Below, in pieces: positions 46,122-55,063 of a stretch of DNA of 64,000 nucleotides. Position 1 is the stretch's first letter, and each line of letters begins with the position of its first letter. The notes below the pieces were generated by a model that was not told where the DNA came from, made no database searches, and saw only the letters and a program-made list of their open reading frames with translations. A program made the translations under genes and the position numbers. Origin of the DNA: Bacillus sp. Y1 (GTDB lineage Bacteria; Bacillota; Bacilli; Bacillales; Cytobacillaceae); contig NZ_CP030028.1 in assembly GCF_003586445.1 (NCBI RefSeq), positions 1,874,501-1,938,500 of the forward strand, read 5' to 3'.

Positions 46122-46223
46122 AGTGATTTGGATCTATTACAACATCTTACTATTGAGAGAGCAGAAAAAGAATTATACGAATTTTTTGAAAAAGACAAAA
46201 AATCATATAAATTAAGATAAAAA

Positions 46224-46237
46224 AGTAAACGTTTTCA
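46224..46237 (+). promoter_or_regulatory. cre-like site upstream of the second ring-cleavage operon
   Basis: AGTAAACGTTTTCA matches the CcpA consensus at 13 of 14 positions, 82 bases before the extradiol dioxygenase start. Confidence 0.45.
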
Positions 46238-46319
46238 AAAATAATCCCCTCTATAATAAGGATAAATAAACCACTACTTAGTGGATAGAAAAACTACTAC
46301 TGTTTTTGGAGGGGAAGTT

Positions 46320-47267
46320 ATGTACAAAAATCCACATTATTTTTCTCATTTGGCTCATGTTGAATTAATTAGTCCAAAACTAGAGGAGTCGGCTGATTTC
46401 TTTAAAAATATTATTGGTCTAGAGGTATCCGACCGGACGAAAACCTCCGTGTATTTCCGGGCTTGGGGAGAACACTATCACCACAGTTTAAAAATTACAG
46501 CAGGTGAAGAACCTGGATTAGGACATATTGGTTGGCGCGCAGATAGTCCTGCTGCTCTTGAGGAAGCTGCGGCTCATATTGAGAAGCTAGGGCTAGGAAA
46601 AGGCTGGATTGAAGGAGATCTTGGTCATGGTCGGGCCTATCAATTTACTTCTCCAGATGGACATTTAGAAGAGATTTTTTGGGATGTGGAGATGTATGAA
46701 GCTCCTGCGGTATTAAAAAGCAAATGGAGAAATCGTCCACAAAAAAATCCTGGTCGAGGTATTTCACCACGTCGTATCGATCATATTACTCTGCACAGCA
46801 ATGATGTCACAAAGGATCGTGAATTCTATCAAAACATTGGATTCCGTTATAATGAAGGAATTTTCTTGGATGCAAACGAGCCTGCAAGTCCAGAAATTGG
46901 TGCATGGCTTTCTGTTACTAATCTTTCTCATGATATAGCATTCTTGAAATCTCATACTGGAAAACCAGGCGGATTTAATCATGTTTGTTATGCGGTAGAA
47001 AGTAGAGAAGAGGTCTTATTAGCTGCTGATCACATTGTCGAAAGCGGATACAACCTAGCGATGGGTGGACCGACACGACATGCACTTGCAGAAGGTTTTT
47101 TCTTTTATGTTGATGAACCAGGTGGAAACAGATTTGAATTATATGCAGGAGCGCATCTCGTGTTTGCACCTGATTTTGGTCCATATAGATGGAGTCTATC
47201 AGAGAATCCGAACGATGCTTGGGGCAGAGAAATGCCATGGGATGCATCGGGGAAAATTATTAAATAA
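46320..47267 (+). CDS. Class I extradiol dioxygenase (catechol 2,3-dioxygenase type, VOC fold)
   Basis: A 315-residue two-domain vicinal oxygen chelate protein. The active C-terminal domain has iron ligands H155 (RIDHITL), H221 (GFNHVCYA) and E273 (NRFELYAG); the N-terminal half is the usual degenerate repeat. The start at 46320 has GGAGGGG 6 bases upstream; an earlier in-frame ATG at 46281 lacks one. It opens a five-gene operon for another aromatic compound. It is unrelated to the class III dioxygenase at 13689. The substrate is unknown but should be a catechol or hydroxylated heterocycle. Confidence 0.85.
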   Translation: MYKNPHYFSHLAHVELISPKLEESADFFKNIIGLEVSDRTKTSVYFRAWGEHYHHSLKITAGEEPGLGHIGWRADSPAALEEAAAHIEKLGLGKGWIEGDLGHGRAYQFTSPDGHLEEIFWDVEMYEAPAVLKSKWRNRPQKNPGRGISPRRIDHITLHSNDVTKDREFYQNIGFRYNEGIFLDANEPASPEIGAWLSVTNLSHDIAFLKSHTGKPGGFNHVCYAVESREEVLLAADHIVESGYNLAMGGPTRHALAEGFFFYVDEPGGNRFELYAGAHLVFAPDFGPYRWSLSENPNDAWGREMPWDASGKIIK

Positions 47268-47293
47268 GAGCAATAGTGAGGGGATGTACTACA

Positions 47294-48400
47294 ATGTGGC
47301 ACTTTTTTCCGGATAATTATATGTGGTCCTACCAAGTGGTAAGAATGATTAGTCAATCCTATTTTGGCGGCGGTGAGGTAAATGAAATTCTTGACGCTGC
47401 TAGCCGAATGAAGGTCGGTGACTTTGAAAGCTTCCATCAAGAATGGATGAGACTTGGAAATAAAGCTTTAACAACAGCAAATGACGCGATGGATAAAGGA
47501 TATAAGGAAACAGCTCGATCAGGTTATTTACGTGCGGCAAACTATTATCGTTGCTCTGAATTTTTCCTTCAGCCTGATGACAATAGAAAACTACCAACCT
47601 ATTTAAAAGCAGTAGATTCATTCCGAAAGGGAGGGGAGTTATTACCGAATCCCCCAAAGGCGATTACTATTCCTTTCGAACAAGCTGTTCTACCAGGTTA
47701 TTATTTCGAAGCACCTGGTCAGAAGAGAGGACCATTAATGATTATGTTCGGTGGTCTTGATTCAACAGCTGAAGAGCTCTATTATGGTCCAGCTCAATTT
47801 CTGAATGAAAGAGGGATTTCGCTCTTAGCTGTAGATGGACCAGGTCAAGGAGGAGCACTTCGTCTCCATCATATTCATTCTCGCCACGACTATAATCTAG
47901 CGGGAACTGCAGCGTATGAATGGGCCGTGGAAAACCTGGAGGTAGACCCGAGTCGAATTGGAATTATGGCCGTCTCTATGGGAGGTTACATGGCCGCGAG
48001 ATGTGCAGCGTTTGAACCGAGATTTAAAGCATGTGCGATTTGGGGAGCGGTGTATGACTATAACGATGTATGGGCAAAACGGCCAGATCATCACCCGTTA
48101 GCGAAGATTCTCCAACATATATTTGGAGTAGAAGATATGCCTGCAGCAAGAGCTAAGCTGCAACACTACAACCTAAGGGGAGTAGCAGAGAAAATTCAGA
48201 TGCCAACATATATCGTACATGGAGAAGATGATCGACAAAACACTGTTGATAATGCCCATAATGTATTTAATGATCTCACATGCCCTCGCTGGTTAAAAAT
48301 CATTCCAGCAAGTAGTCCAGGCTCATCGCATTGTCAGGTGGACAATATCACAGAAACATACGAAATGTATGATTGGCTGAAGGAGAAACTAGCAAAATAG
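47294..48400 (+). CDS. Alpha/beta hydrolase, 2,6-dihydroxypseudooxynicotine hydrolase-like
   Basis: A 368-residue protein with an N-terminal helical region (about 1-115) and an alpha/beta hydrolase core. The nucleophile is S228 (AVSMGGYM), the acid lies in GEDDRQ and the base is the His of GSSHCQVDN. The size and N-terminal helices resemble C-C bond hydrolases such as the dihydroxypseudooxynicotine hydrolase of nicotine degraders. In this operon it probably cleaves the ring-opened dioxygenase product, releasing a side-chain acid. The start at 47294 has GTGAGGGG upstream. Confidence 0.7.
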   Translation: MWHFFPDNYMWSYQVVRMISQSYFGGGEVNEILDAASRMKVGDFESFHQEWMRLGNKALTTANDAMDKGYKETARSGYLRAANYYRCSEFFLQPDDNRKLPTYLKAVDSFRKGGELLPNPPKAITIPFEQAVLPGYYFEAPGQKRGPLMIMFGGLDSTAEELYYGPAQFLNERGISLLAVDGPGQGGALRLHHIHSRHDYNLAGTAAYEWAVENLEVDPSRIGIMAVSMGGYMAARCAAFEPRFKACAIWGAVYDYNDVWAKRPDHHPLAKILQHIFGVEDMPAARAKLQHYNLRGVAEKIQMPTYIVHGEDDRQNTVDNAHNVFNDLTCPRWLKIIPASSPGSSHCQVDNITETYEMYDWLKEKLAK

Positions 48401-48415
48401 TTAGGAGGGAAAGGA

Positions 48416-49324
48416 ATGAAGTTCATCACTTTTACCAATCGAGAACAACAACAAAGGGCTGGCATTCTGATGAATGACTCTGTGATTGATCTTAACTTTG
48501 CCTCTAATGGTGAACTTCCAGAAACAATGGCAGATTTCATTAAGAATCAATCCCTATATATACCGGTTGTTCAGTCGTTACTAGAGACAAAAGATCTCCC
48601 TTCTATTAATCTAAAAAATATACAGCTAACAGCACCACTTCCAAACCCAACTAGTTTTCGGGACTTTGTTGCCTTTGAAACACATGTAAAGAATGCAACC
48701 AAGCGTTCGGGTGATACAGTGGCCCCGGAATGGTATGAAATGCCGATCTTCTACTTTTCTAATCCAAATGCCATGAAGGGTCCGGAAGAAGAAGTGAAAC
48801 GACCTTCAAGATGTATACGCCTCGACTATGAACTTGAGCTTGCCTGTGTGATTGGTAAAGAAGGGAAAAATATAAAAGCGAGTGAGGCGGAAGATTATAT
48901 TTTTGGCTATACCATATTAAATGACTGGTCTGCAAGAGATATTCAAATGAAAGAAATGAAAGTGTTATTGGGACCTGCAAAAGGGAAGGACTTTGCAACA
49001 TCCATTGGTCCCTACATTGTAACAAAAGACGAATTGGAACCATACCGAGTGGGGCAACGTTTTAATTTAGAGATGACTGCAAAGGTGAATGGGGAAGTTC
49101 TTTCTAAAGGAAATTTTAAAGATATTTATTATACCTTTGGTGATATGATCGAGCGAGCTTCCGAGGATGTGACTCTTTACCCTGGAGATATTATTGGTTC
49201 AGGCACAGTTGGATTTGGATGCCTGATGGAGCTAGGTACAGAGGTCCATCGCTGGCTAGAACCTGGCGATGAGGTAGAACTTACGATTACAGGCCTTGGT
49301 TCTCTTACAAATAAAATCATTTGA
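48416..49324 (+). CDS. Fumarylacetoacetate hydrolase family protein
   Basis: A 302-residue protein with a short N-terminal domain and the FAH catalytic fold (about 75-300). Metal ligands lie in LDYELELACVIG (ExE) and in ILNDWSARDIQ, with GSGTVGFGC near the end. Family members hydrolyse or isomerise 2,4-dioxo or 2-hydroxydienoate acids after ring cleavage. It is third in the second ring-cleavage operon and probably processes the dienoate fragment. AGGAGGG precedes the ATG. Confidence 0.82.
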   Translation: MKFITFTNREQQQRAGILMNDSVIDLNFASNGELPETMADFIKNQSLYIPVVQSLLETKDLPSINLKNIQLTAPLPNPTSFRDFVAFETHVKNATKRSGDTVAPEWYEMPIFYFSNPNAMKGPEEEVKRPSRCIRLDYELELACVIGKEGKNIKASEAEDYIFGYTILNDWSARDIQMKEMKVLLGPAKGKDFATSIGPYIVTKDELEPYRVGQRFNLEMTAKVNGEVLSKGNFKDIYYTFGDMIERASEDVTLYPGDIIGSGTVGFGCLMELGTEVHRWLEPGDEVELTITGLGSLTNKII

Positions 49325-49343
49325 ATATGGTTAGGGGGAGCGT

Positions 49344-50108
49344 ATGAGGAGAATAGTGGACCTGAGTGTATCAATTGAAGAGGATATAAAGGATCCTCTT
49401 CCTTTTTCCATTCGTTACGAAACACATGAGGAAGGAGCAGAGTTCGGAGCCAAATTAGTGGGCGTGACTCCAGACGATTTTCCTGAGAGGAAGGGATTAG
49501 CTGGAGAGTTCCTTTCTCTAACAAGTCATGCTGGTACTCATGTGGATGCCCCTTGGCATTACTGGCCCACATCAGAAGGGAAACAGGCCCGTACCATTGA
49601 TGAAATGCCACTCGAATGGTTTTTTAACGATGGAGTGGTCCTTAACTTCACAGAAAAACCAGCTGGATATGCAGTAACGGTTGCAGATTTACAAGAAAAG
49701 CTTAAGGAAATGGACTATCAGCTAAAGCCTTATGATATTGTAATGATTCGTTGTGATGCAGATAAAAAAAGATATGAACCTTCCTATAGCGAAATTCATG
49801 TTGGGGTAACGGCTGAAGCCACACTTTGGTTAATTGAGCAAGGAATAAAGGTGATGGGGACAGACGGATGGGGATGGGACACTCCTTTATCCATTCAGGC
49901 AGCTGATTATTTGAACAACCCACGTCCTGGGGTGTTATGGGCAGCCCATTTCGCAGGTAAGGAAAAAGAATATTGTCAAATTGAAAAACTAGCAAACTTA
50001 GATCAGCTGCCTTCGTTTGGATTTAAAGTGTCAGTGTTCCCGGTGAAAATTAAAGGAGCTAGTGCTGGGTGGACTAGGGCGGTAGCTATCATAGATGAAA
50101 TGAAATGA
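49344..50108 (+). CDS. Cyclase family (KynB-like) metal-dependent hydrolase
   Basis: A 254-residue protein with the family motif HAGTHVDAPWHYW (HxGTHxDxPxH), which binds metal. The family includes kynurenine formamidase and isatin hydrolase, which open amide or lactam bonds. Its presence next to an extradiol dioxygenase and an FAD monooxygenase hints at a nitrogen-containing aromatic substrate, by inference. AGGGGGAG precedes the ATG. Confidence 0.8.
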   Translation: MRRIVDLSVSIEEDIKDPLPFSIRYETHEEGAEFGAKLVGVTPDDFPERKGLAGEFLSLTSHAGTHVDAPWHYWPTSEGKQARTIDEMPLEWFFNDGVVLNFTEKPAGYAVTVADLQEKLKEMDYQLKPYDIVMIRCDADKKRYEPSYSEIHVGVTAEATLWLIEQGIKVMGTDGWGWDTPLSIQAADYLNNPRPGVLWAAHFAGKEKEYCQIEKLANLDQLPSFGFKVSVFPVKIKGASAGWTRAVAIIDEMK

Positions 50109-50154
50109 AGGTGAAAGAAAAGTTACTAATTGAATATTGAGGAGGTCCTTAGCT

Positions 50155-51318
50155 ATGACAAATCAATATGTAAAAAAAGTACTTATAGTTGGTGGTGGAA
50201 TAAGCGGGTTGGCCGCTGCCATTGCACTTCACAAAATTGGTATTGAAGCCGAAATAGCTGAAAAACAATTAGAATGGGATGTGTATGGTGTTGGAATTAT
50301 TCAACCGCCCAATGCTCTAAGGGCACTGAATGAAATTGGTTTAGCAGAAGCTTGCATGGAACAGGGAACGTCTTATTCTGGTTTCGATTATTATACTGGA
50401 ACAGGTCACTTTATGTTCTATGGTCCATCGCCAACCATTCAAGGATACCCTGGAGTTAATGGGATTTCAAGAAAGAAATTGCATCATATTTTGATTCATG
50501 CTGTTCAAGAAATTGGAACAAAAATCTATTTGGGAACTACGGTTAATCAACTGGACAACAAGGCAGAAGGTGTTACAGTTGAATTGAGCAATGGAATAAC
50601 GGCAACCTATGATTTGGTAATAGGTTCGGATGGAAGTAATTCGAAGGTCCGGCAGTTGTTGTTTGGTGATATAACCCAGCAATATAGTGGTCAGGGAGTT
50701 TGGAGATATACACTTCCAAGACCTAAAGAAGTAGACAAAGGGTTATTCTATTATGGCCAAAAAGCTAAAGCTGGTTTAGTTCCCATGTCTGATGATGAAA
50801 TGTATCTTCTAGTTACAACTCATGAACCCGATAATCCAAGATTTCCGAACGACCAATTACATGTACTGCTCCAGGAAAGGCTTGCTGAATTTGGTGGAAT
50901 TATAGCGGAAGCAAGAAACATGATTGTTGATCCATCACTTGTGGTATATCGCCCTATTTTTAGTCACTTTGTTGAAGGTCCATGGTATAAAGGAAACGTT
51001 GTCCTTGTTGGAGACGCCGCACATGGTACAGCTCCGCATCTTGGACAGGGGGCTTCTATCGCGATTGAAGATGTCATTGTGTTAGCAGATATATTAAAGC
51101 ATGATTTAGACATTCAAGAAACCTTGAGAGTCTATATGGATAAACGATATGACCGATGTAAATTGATTGTAGATCATTCCAATCAATTGGTGGAGTGGGA
51201 ATTACTTACTTGGAGTGGAAAAATGAATGACGGGGGAAGAATTGGTGCCTTCGTTAACGAAACATTGATTAAAATGAATGAACCCTTCTTAACAGAAGTA
51301 AATCGTCCGATTGGTTAA
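50155..51318 (+). CDS. FAD-dependent aromatic monooxygenase (salicylate hydroxylase/NicC-like)
   Basis: A 387-residue flavoprotein. VLIVGGGISGLAAAIALHKIG is the N-terminal FAD motif, IGSDG lies in the middle, and GDAAHGTAPHLGQGASIAIEDV is the second FAD motif. It resembles salicylate 1-hydroxylase and 6-hydroxynicotinate 3-monooxygenase. It would add the hydroxyl group that makes the ring ready for the extradiol enzyme. The start at 50155 has GAGGAGG 7-8 bases upstream; an earlier frame start lacks support. A terminator follows. Confidence 0.82.
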   Translation: MTNQYVKKVLIVGGGISGLAAAIALHKIGIEAEIAEKQLEWDVYGVGIIQPPNALRALNEIGLAEACMEQGTSYSGFDYYTGTGHFMFYGPSPTIQGYPGVNGISRKKLHHILIHAVQEIGTKIYLGTTVNQLDNKAEGVTVELSNGITATYDLVIGSDGSNSKVRQLLFGDITQQYSGQGVWRYTLPRPKEVDKGLFYYGQKAKAGLVPMSDDEMYLLVTTHEPDNPRFPNDQLHVLLQERLAEFGGIIAEARNMIVDPSLVVYRPIFSHFVEGPWYKGNVVLVGDAAHGTAPHLGQGASIAIEDVIVLADILKHDLDIQETLRVYMDKRYDRCKLIVDHSNQLVEWELLTWSGKMNDGGRIGAFVNETLIKMNEPFLTEVNRPIG

Positions 51319-51320
51319 GA

Positions 51321-51355
51321 AATAAGCCTTTGCTATGTGCAAAGGCTTATTTTTA
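51321..51355 (+). terminator. Terminator of the second ring-cleavage operon
   Basis: AATAAGCCTTTG (51321-51332) pairs perfectly with CAAAGGCTTATT (51340-51351), 7-base loop, then T residues. Confidence 0.9.
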
Positions 51356-51706
51356 ATGGGGTTGTCCCCATATCAATACTAACTAGCTTGTCCTTTCATT
51401 ACCAGTATCCTGAAATAATGATATGTTCAAACATTAACTAGTTCTTCACTGTATAAGTATGCGAATTAACTATATTGAAAGAAGCTAAAATAAGCTGAAT
51501 TATTGCGTATTGCAAGGATTTATGGAAGGAGTTCTTATTTTTTTTTCCATGAAATAATTTATAATTATCAGATAATACTAGATATTTTAATCTATAATTT
51601 ATTATAATAGACTATAATAGGATTAGAAATTAGACAGAATAGGTGTGTTCATAAGTAGCGCTCACATCCTTTCTGCGAATTTAGGATATAGATAAGGAAG
51701 GTAAAA
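51356..51706. other. Upstream region of the mqo gene
   Basis: No gene is seen. The last 120 bases are very AT-rich, with several TATAAT-like hexamers between 51555 and 51625, one of which probably serves as the mqo promoter. I could not pick one with confidence. Confidence 0.4.
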
Positions 51707-53209
51707 ATGAGAAAAAGAGAAACTACATCAGACGTTTTCTTAATTGGTGCCGGAATCATGAGCGCTACGTTGGGAACACTTCTGAAAGAATTAGTACCAG
51801 AATGGAAAATTACAGTGTTTGAAAAGCTCTCGAAAACAGGAGAGGAAAGCTCGAACGAATGGAATAATGCGGGAACAGGGCATGCCGCACTGTGCGAGCT
51901 GAACTATACGGTTGAAAAACCGGATGGATCTGTAGATATTAGTAAAGCTATAAAGATTAATGAGCAGTTTCAGATTTCTATGCAGTTTTGGTCTTATCTT
52001 GTAAACAGCAGGCTGATACATAATCCACAGGATTTTATCATGCCACTGCCACATATGAGTTTAGTGCAAGGAGAACAAAATATAGCTTTTTTAAAGAGGC
52101 GATTTGAAGCGTTGTCAAATAATCCATTATTCCAAGGAATGGAGTTTTCCGAGGATCCAAAAAAACTAATGGAATGGATTCCTCTTATTATGCAAAACCG
52201 ATCAACCAATGAACCTATAGCTGCTACAAAAATAGACTCTGGAACGGATGTCAACTTTGGTGCGTTAACACGCATGCTGTTTACCTATTTAGAGAGCAAA
52301 GATGTGCAAATAAACCATAATCATAGTGTGCTTGATATAAAACGTACTAACGATGGATTGTGGGAATTGAAAGTTCGGAATCTCGAAAGTGGTACGGTTG
52401 AACATCATACAGCCAAATTCGTCTTTATTGGAGGCGGAGGAGGAAGCCTCCATTTACTGCAAAAATCCGGTATTCCTGAAGGAAAACATATTGGAGGTTT
52501 CCCTGTAAGCGGAATTTTTATGGTCTGTAATAATCCAACTGTTGTAGAGCAACATCATGCAAAAGTATACGGGAAAGCAAAGGTTGGGGCTCCGCCTATG
52601 TCTGTACCGCATTTAGATACAAGATTTATTGACAATAAAAAATCCTTACTATTTGGACCGTTTGCTGGCTTCACACCTAAGTTTTTAAAAACAGGTTCTG
52701 TATTTGATTTAGTAACTTCTGTAAAGCCAGATAATCTCTTAACGATGTTGGCTGCAGGGGCAAAAGAAATGTCTTTGACAAAATACCTGATTCAGCAAGT
52801 GATGTTATCAAAGGAACAACGTATGGAAGAGTTACGTGAGTTTATCCCGAATGCTAAGAGCGAAGATTGGGATTTAGTAGTAGCAGGTCAACGTGTGCAA
52901 GTGATAAAGGACACAGAAGATGGGGGCAAAGGAACGCTCCAATTTGGTACAGAAGTGATTACTGCTGAAGATGGTTCCATCGCAGCATTACTAGGAGCCT
53001 CTCCGGGTGCATCAACGGCCGTTCACGTCATGCTAGAGATCATCAAAAAGTGCTTTCCGGAACATATAAATGAATGGGAACCGAAAATTAAAGAAATGAT
53101 CCCTTCTTATGGCCTGTCACTAATGGAAAACCCAGACCTATTACGAAGAATCCATCACTCAACCGCAGAAACACTTGGTTTAACAGAGAAAGAACCAGTT
53201 TTTAGTTAA
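51707..53209 (+). CDS. mqo: Malate:quinone oxidoreductase
   Basis: A 500-residue FAD enzyme. The N-terminal [20 protein letters not shown] is the FAD motif, and [47 protein letters not shown] and [17 protein letters not shown] are Mqo signatures. It oxidises malate to oxaloacetate at the membrane and passes electrons to quinone. AAGGAAGG precedes the ATG. It stands alone between terminators. Confidence 0.93.
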   Translation: MRKRETTSDVFLIGAGIMSATLGTLLKELVPEWKITVFEKLSKTGEESSNEWNNAGTGHAALCELNYTVEKPDGSVDISKAIKINEQFQISMQFWSYLVNSRLIHNPQDFIMPLPHMSLVQGEQNIAFLKRRFEALSNNPLFQGMEFSEDPKKLMEWIPLIMQNRSTNEPIAATKIDSGTDVNFGALTRMLFTYLESKDVQINHNHSVLDIKRTNDGLWELKVRNLESGTVEHHTAKFVFIGGGGGSLHLLQKSGIPEGKHIGGFPVSGIFMVCNNPTVVEQHHAKVYGKAKVGAPPMSVPHLDTRFIDNKKSLLFGPFAGFTPKFLKTGSVFDLVTSVKPDNLLTMLAAGAKEMSLTKYLIQQVMLSKEQRMEELREFIPNAKSEDWDLVVAGQRVQVIKDTEDGGKGTLQFGTEVITAEDGSIAALLGASPGASTAVHVMLEIIKKCFPEHINEWEPKIKEMIPSYGLSLMENPDLLRRIHHSTAETLGLTEKEPVFS

Positions 53210-53221
53210 TAAAAATATACT

Positions 53222-53260
53222 GAACCTCTAATCTATTTTTGATGGGAGGTTCTTTGTTTT
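53222..53260 (+). terminator. Terminator after mqo
   Basis: GAACCTC (53222-53228) pairs with GAGGTTC (53246-53252), followed by TTTGTTTT. Confidence 0.75.
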
Positions 53261-53338
53261 AGAGTCGCTTTTATTAATTTGAATAAATGGACCTACAAAA
53301 ATTTAACAACACAGGAAGAAAACATATGTTCGGTATGG

Positions 53339-53344
53339 TATAAT
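53339..53344 (+). promoter_or_regulatory. Extended -10 promoter of the small toxin gene
   Basis: TATAAT preceded by TGG gives TGNTATAAT, a consensus extended -10 box. It lies 65 bases before the toxin start codon, leaving room for a structured leader. No good -35 box is seen. Confidence 0.55.
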
Positions 53345-53408
53345 AGAAAAGACAATAGCATAGTTGCAGGGTGGGGCGATTGAGCCTTCCTTATGGGAGG
53401 TGACAAGC

Positions 53409-53486
53409 GTGGATTTAGATTCGGCAATGTTCGTAATAGCATTGGTAACTCTAATCGTACTTTTAATTGATAAAATAAAAAAGTAA
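53409..53486 (+). CDS. Small holin-like toxin peptide (probable type I toxin)
   Basis: A 25-residue peptide, MDLDSAMFVIALVTLIVLLIDKIKK read from GTG: acidic start, one hydrophobic helix, and a Lys-rich end. This is the shape of the holin-like (Hol-Tox/Fst-like) peptides of Firmicutes. The ribosome site GGAGGTGA (53396-53403) is very strong and 5 bases away. A clear promoter lies upstream and a GC-rich hairpin starts two bases after the stop. In type I systems, an antisense RNA overlapping the 3' end blocks the message; I could not prove one here. Confidence 0.65.
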   Translation: MDLDSAMFVIALVTLIVLLIDKIKK

Positions 53487-53488
53487 AA

Positions 53489-53524
53489 CCCACCCTGTAT
53501 CTTTGGCCGGAACAGGTGGGCTTT
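53489..53524 (+). terminator. Hairpin after the toxin gene
   Basis: CCCACC(C)TGT (53489-53498) pairs with ACAGGTGGG (53512-53520) with one bulge, followed by CTTT. Such hairpins next to holin-like toxin genes often serve both toxin mRNA and antisense RNA. Confidence 0.65.
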
Positions 53525-53803
53525 ACTTTGAAAAGAAACCGTATTGTTGATCGCCAATTGCACATTCTGCGATTATGCATTGTTAAAGGTAAGCGTGTGT
53601 TCAAAGCACATGCTTATTTTTAATATATGGATGATCTCCCTTTATTATAGACTAATTTTAGTGAAAAATAAATTAATTATAATATAATCTAATACTTTCT
53701 TATAAGAATTTGTAAACGATTTTTGATGAGCTAATAAGCACTACATATTTCCAATAATGATGCACATCCTACTACTAAATAATAGGACCTAGGAGGAGTT
53801 ACA
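53525..53803. other. Region between the toxin and threonine dehydratase genes
   Basis: It holds the hairpin at 53591-53619 and then AT-rich sequence that should contain the dehydratase promoter. No T-box or other riboswitch structure was recognised, and no gene is seen. Confidence 0.4.
53591..53619 (+). terminator. Second hairpin terminator downstream of the toxin locus
   Basis: AAGCGTGTG (53591-53599) pairs with CACATGCTT (53607-53615) with one G-U pair, followed by ATTTTT. It may end toxin locus transcripts. Confidence 0.6.
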
Positions 53804-55009
53804 GTGAACCTAGATAACATCATTATTGCCCGAGAGAAGATGAAGGGCATTGTGCATGAAACTCCTTTGGATTATTCCAAAACGTTTAGTGACCTTGCTC
53901 AAAATGAAGTGTATTTAAAGTTAGAGAATCTTCAAAAGACTGGATCTTTTAAGGTGAGGGGTTCTTATAATAAGCTGATCTCTTTATCTGAAGAAGAATT
54001 AAAAAAAGGAGTGGTAGCTGCATCTGCTGGTAACCACGCACAAGGTGTTGCCTATTCAAGTCAAATGCTAGGGATTCCATGTACGATTGTAATGCCAAAG
54101 GGAGCACCGCTCAGTAAAGTGCTTGCAACAAGGCAATACGGGGCAGAGGTAATATTAGAGGGAAATGTGTTTGATGAAGCACTCGCTTTCGCTTTAGAGC
54201 TGAACGAAAAAAGAGGTGCTACATTTATTCACGCCTTTGATGATGAGGCGGTCATCACGGGTCAAGGAACAGTGGGTCTAGAGATTCTTGATCAGCTTCC
54301 TGAAGTAGAGGCGGTTATTTGTCCGGTTGGAGGTGGGGGGCTGATAGCTGGTGTCGCAATGGCTGTGAAGGAAAAAAATCCTAATATTGCTGTATATGGT
54401 GTTCAAACCATGGCGTGTCCTAGTATGAAGCAATCTTTAATGGAACAGAAGCCCGTTGCCATTAAATCTGCACCAACAATGGCAGATGGAATTGCTGTAC
54501 AAAAACCGGGAGCGAGCAATTTCGAAATTGTGAAAAAATATGTAAACGATATCGTGTGTGTGGACGAAATGGAAATTGCACGGACGATGCTCTTGCTTTT
54601 AGAAAGAAATAAATTACTAGTTGAGGGGTCAGGGGCTAGTTCACTTGCCGCATTATTGTATAAAAAAATAAATATAACAAATAAAAAGGTGGCAGCTGTT
54701 TTAAGTGGTGGCAATGTCAATGTTCATTTTATATCTAGGATTATTGAACGTGGACTTGTTGAGTCAGGAAGGTACGCGAACTTTTCAATCATTTTAAAGG
54801 ATAAGCCTGGAGAGCTTCAACGGGTGGTCAGCTCGATAACGGAATTAGATGCCAATATTCAAGATGTTCATCTCCATCATATGGGGAAGAATATCTATCC
54901 CGGCTACGCACAACTGGATCTATCAGTTGAAACAAAAAATAATGAGCATATTGAAGAGCTGTTTAGTGTTTTAAAAGAGAAAGAGATTCAAGTAACGATG
55001 GAATCATAA
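53804..55009 (+). CDS. Threonine ammonia-lyase (threonine dehydratase) with ACT domain
   Basis: A 401-residue PLP enzyme that starts at GTG, with AGGAGGAG 7 bases upstream. The PLP lysine is in KTGSFKVRGSYNK, and PVGGGGLIAGVA binds the cofactor phosphate. A C-terminal ACT-like domain (about 325-400) follows. It deaminates threonine to 2-oxobutyrate. The length fits the shorter IlvA/TdcB-like form with one ACT domain. It stands alone, not in an ilv operon, so a biosynthetic or catabolic role cannot be chosen. Confidence 0.88.
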   Translation: MNLDNIIIAREKMKGIVHETPLDYSKTFSDLAQNEVYLKLENLQKTGSFKVRGSYNKLISLSEEELKKGVVAASAGNHAQGVAYSSQMLGIPCTIVMPKGAPLSKVLATRQYGAEVILEGNVFDEALAFALELNEKRGATFIHAFDDEAVITGQGTVGLEILDQLPEVEAVICPVGGGGLIAGVAMAVKEKNPNIAVYGVQTMACPSMKQSLMEQKPVAIKSAPTMADGIAVQKPGASNFEIVKKYVNDIVCVDEMEIARTMLLLLERNKLLVEGSGASSLAALLYKKINITNKKVAAVLSGGNVNVHFISRIIERGLVESGRYANFSIILKDKPGELQRVVSSITELDANIQDVHLHHMGKNIYPGYAQLDLSVETKNNEHIEELFSVLKEKEIQVTMES

Positions 55010-55027
55010 GTTACTTTGTTTATAGGG

Positions 55028-55063
55028 GCCTGCTTTAATGGATGTTCACTAAAGCAGGCTTTT
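55028..55063. terminator. Bidirectional terminator between convergent genes
   Basis: GCCTGCTTTA (55028-55037) pairs with TAAAGCAGGC (55050-55059), followed by TTTTTAG. It ends the dehydratase gene and lies at the end of the leftward regulator gene. Confidence 0.85.

Noticed and set aside
53293-53604. Two leftward frames of 86 and 103 codons
   Set aside because: They lie antisense to the toxin gene and its hairpin, have no ribosome site, and their residue content is not protein-like.
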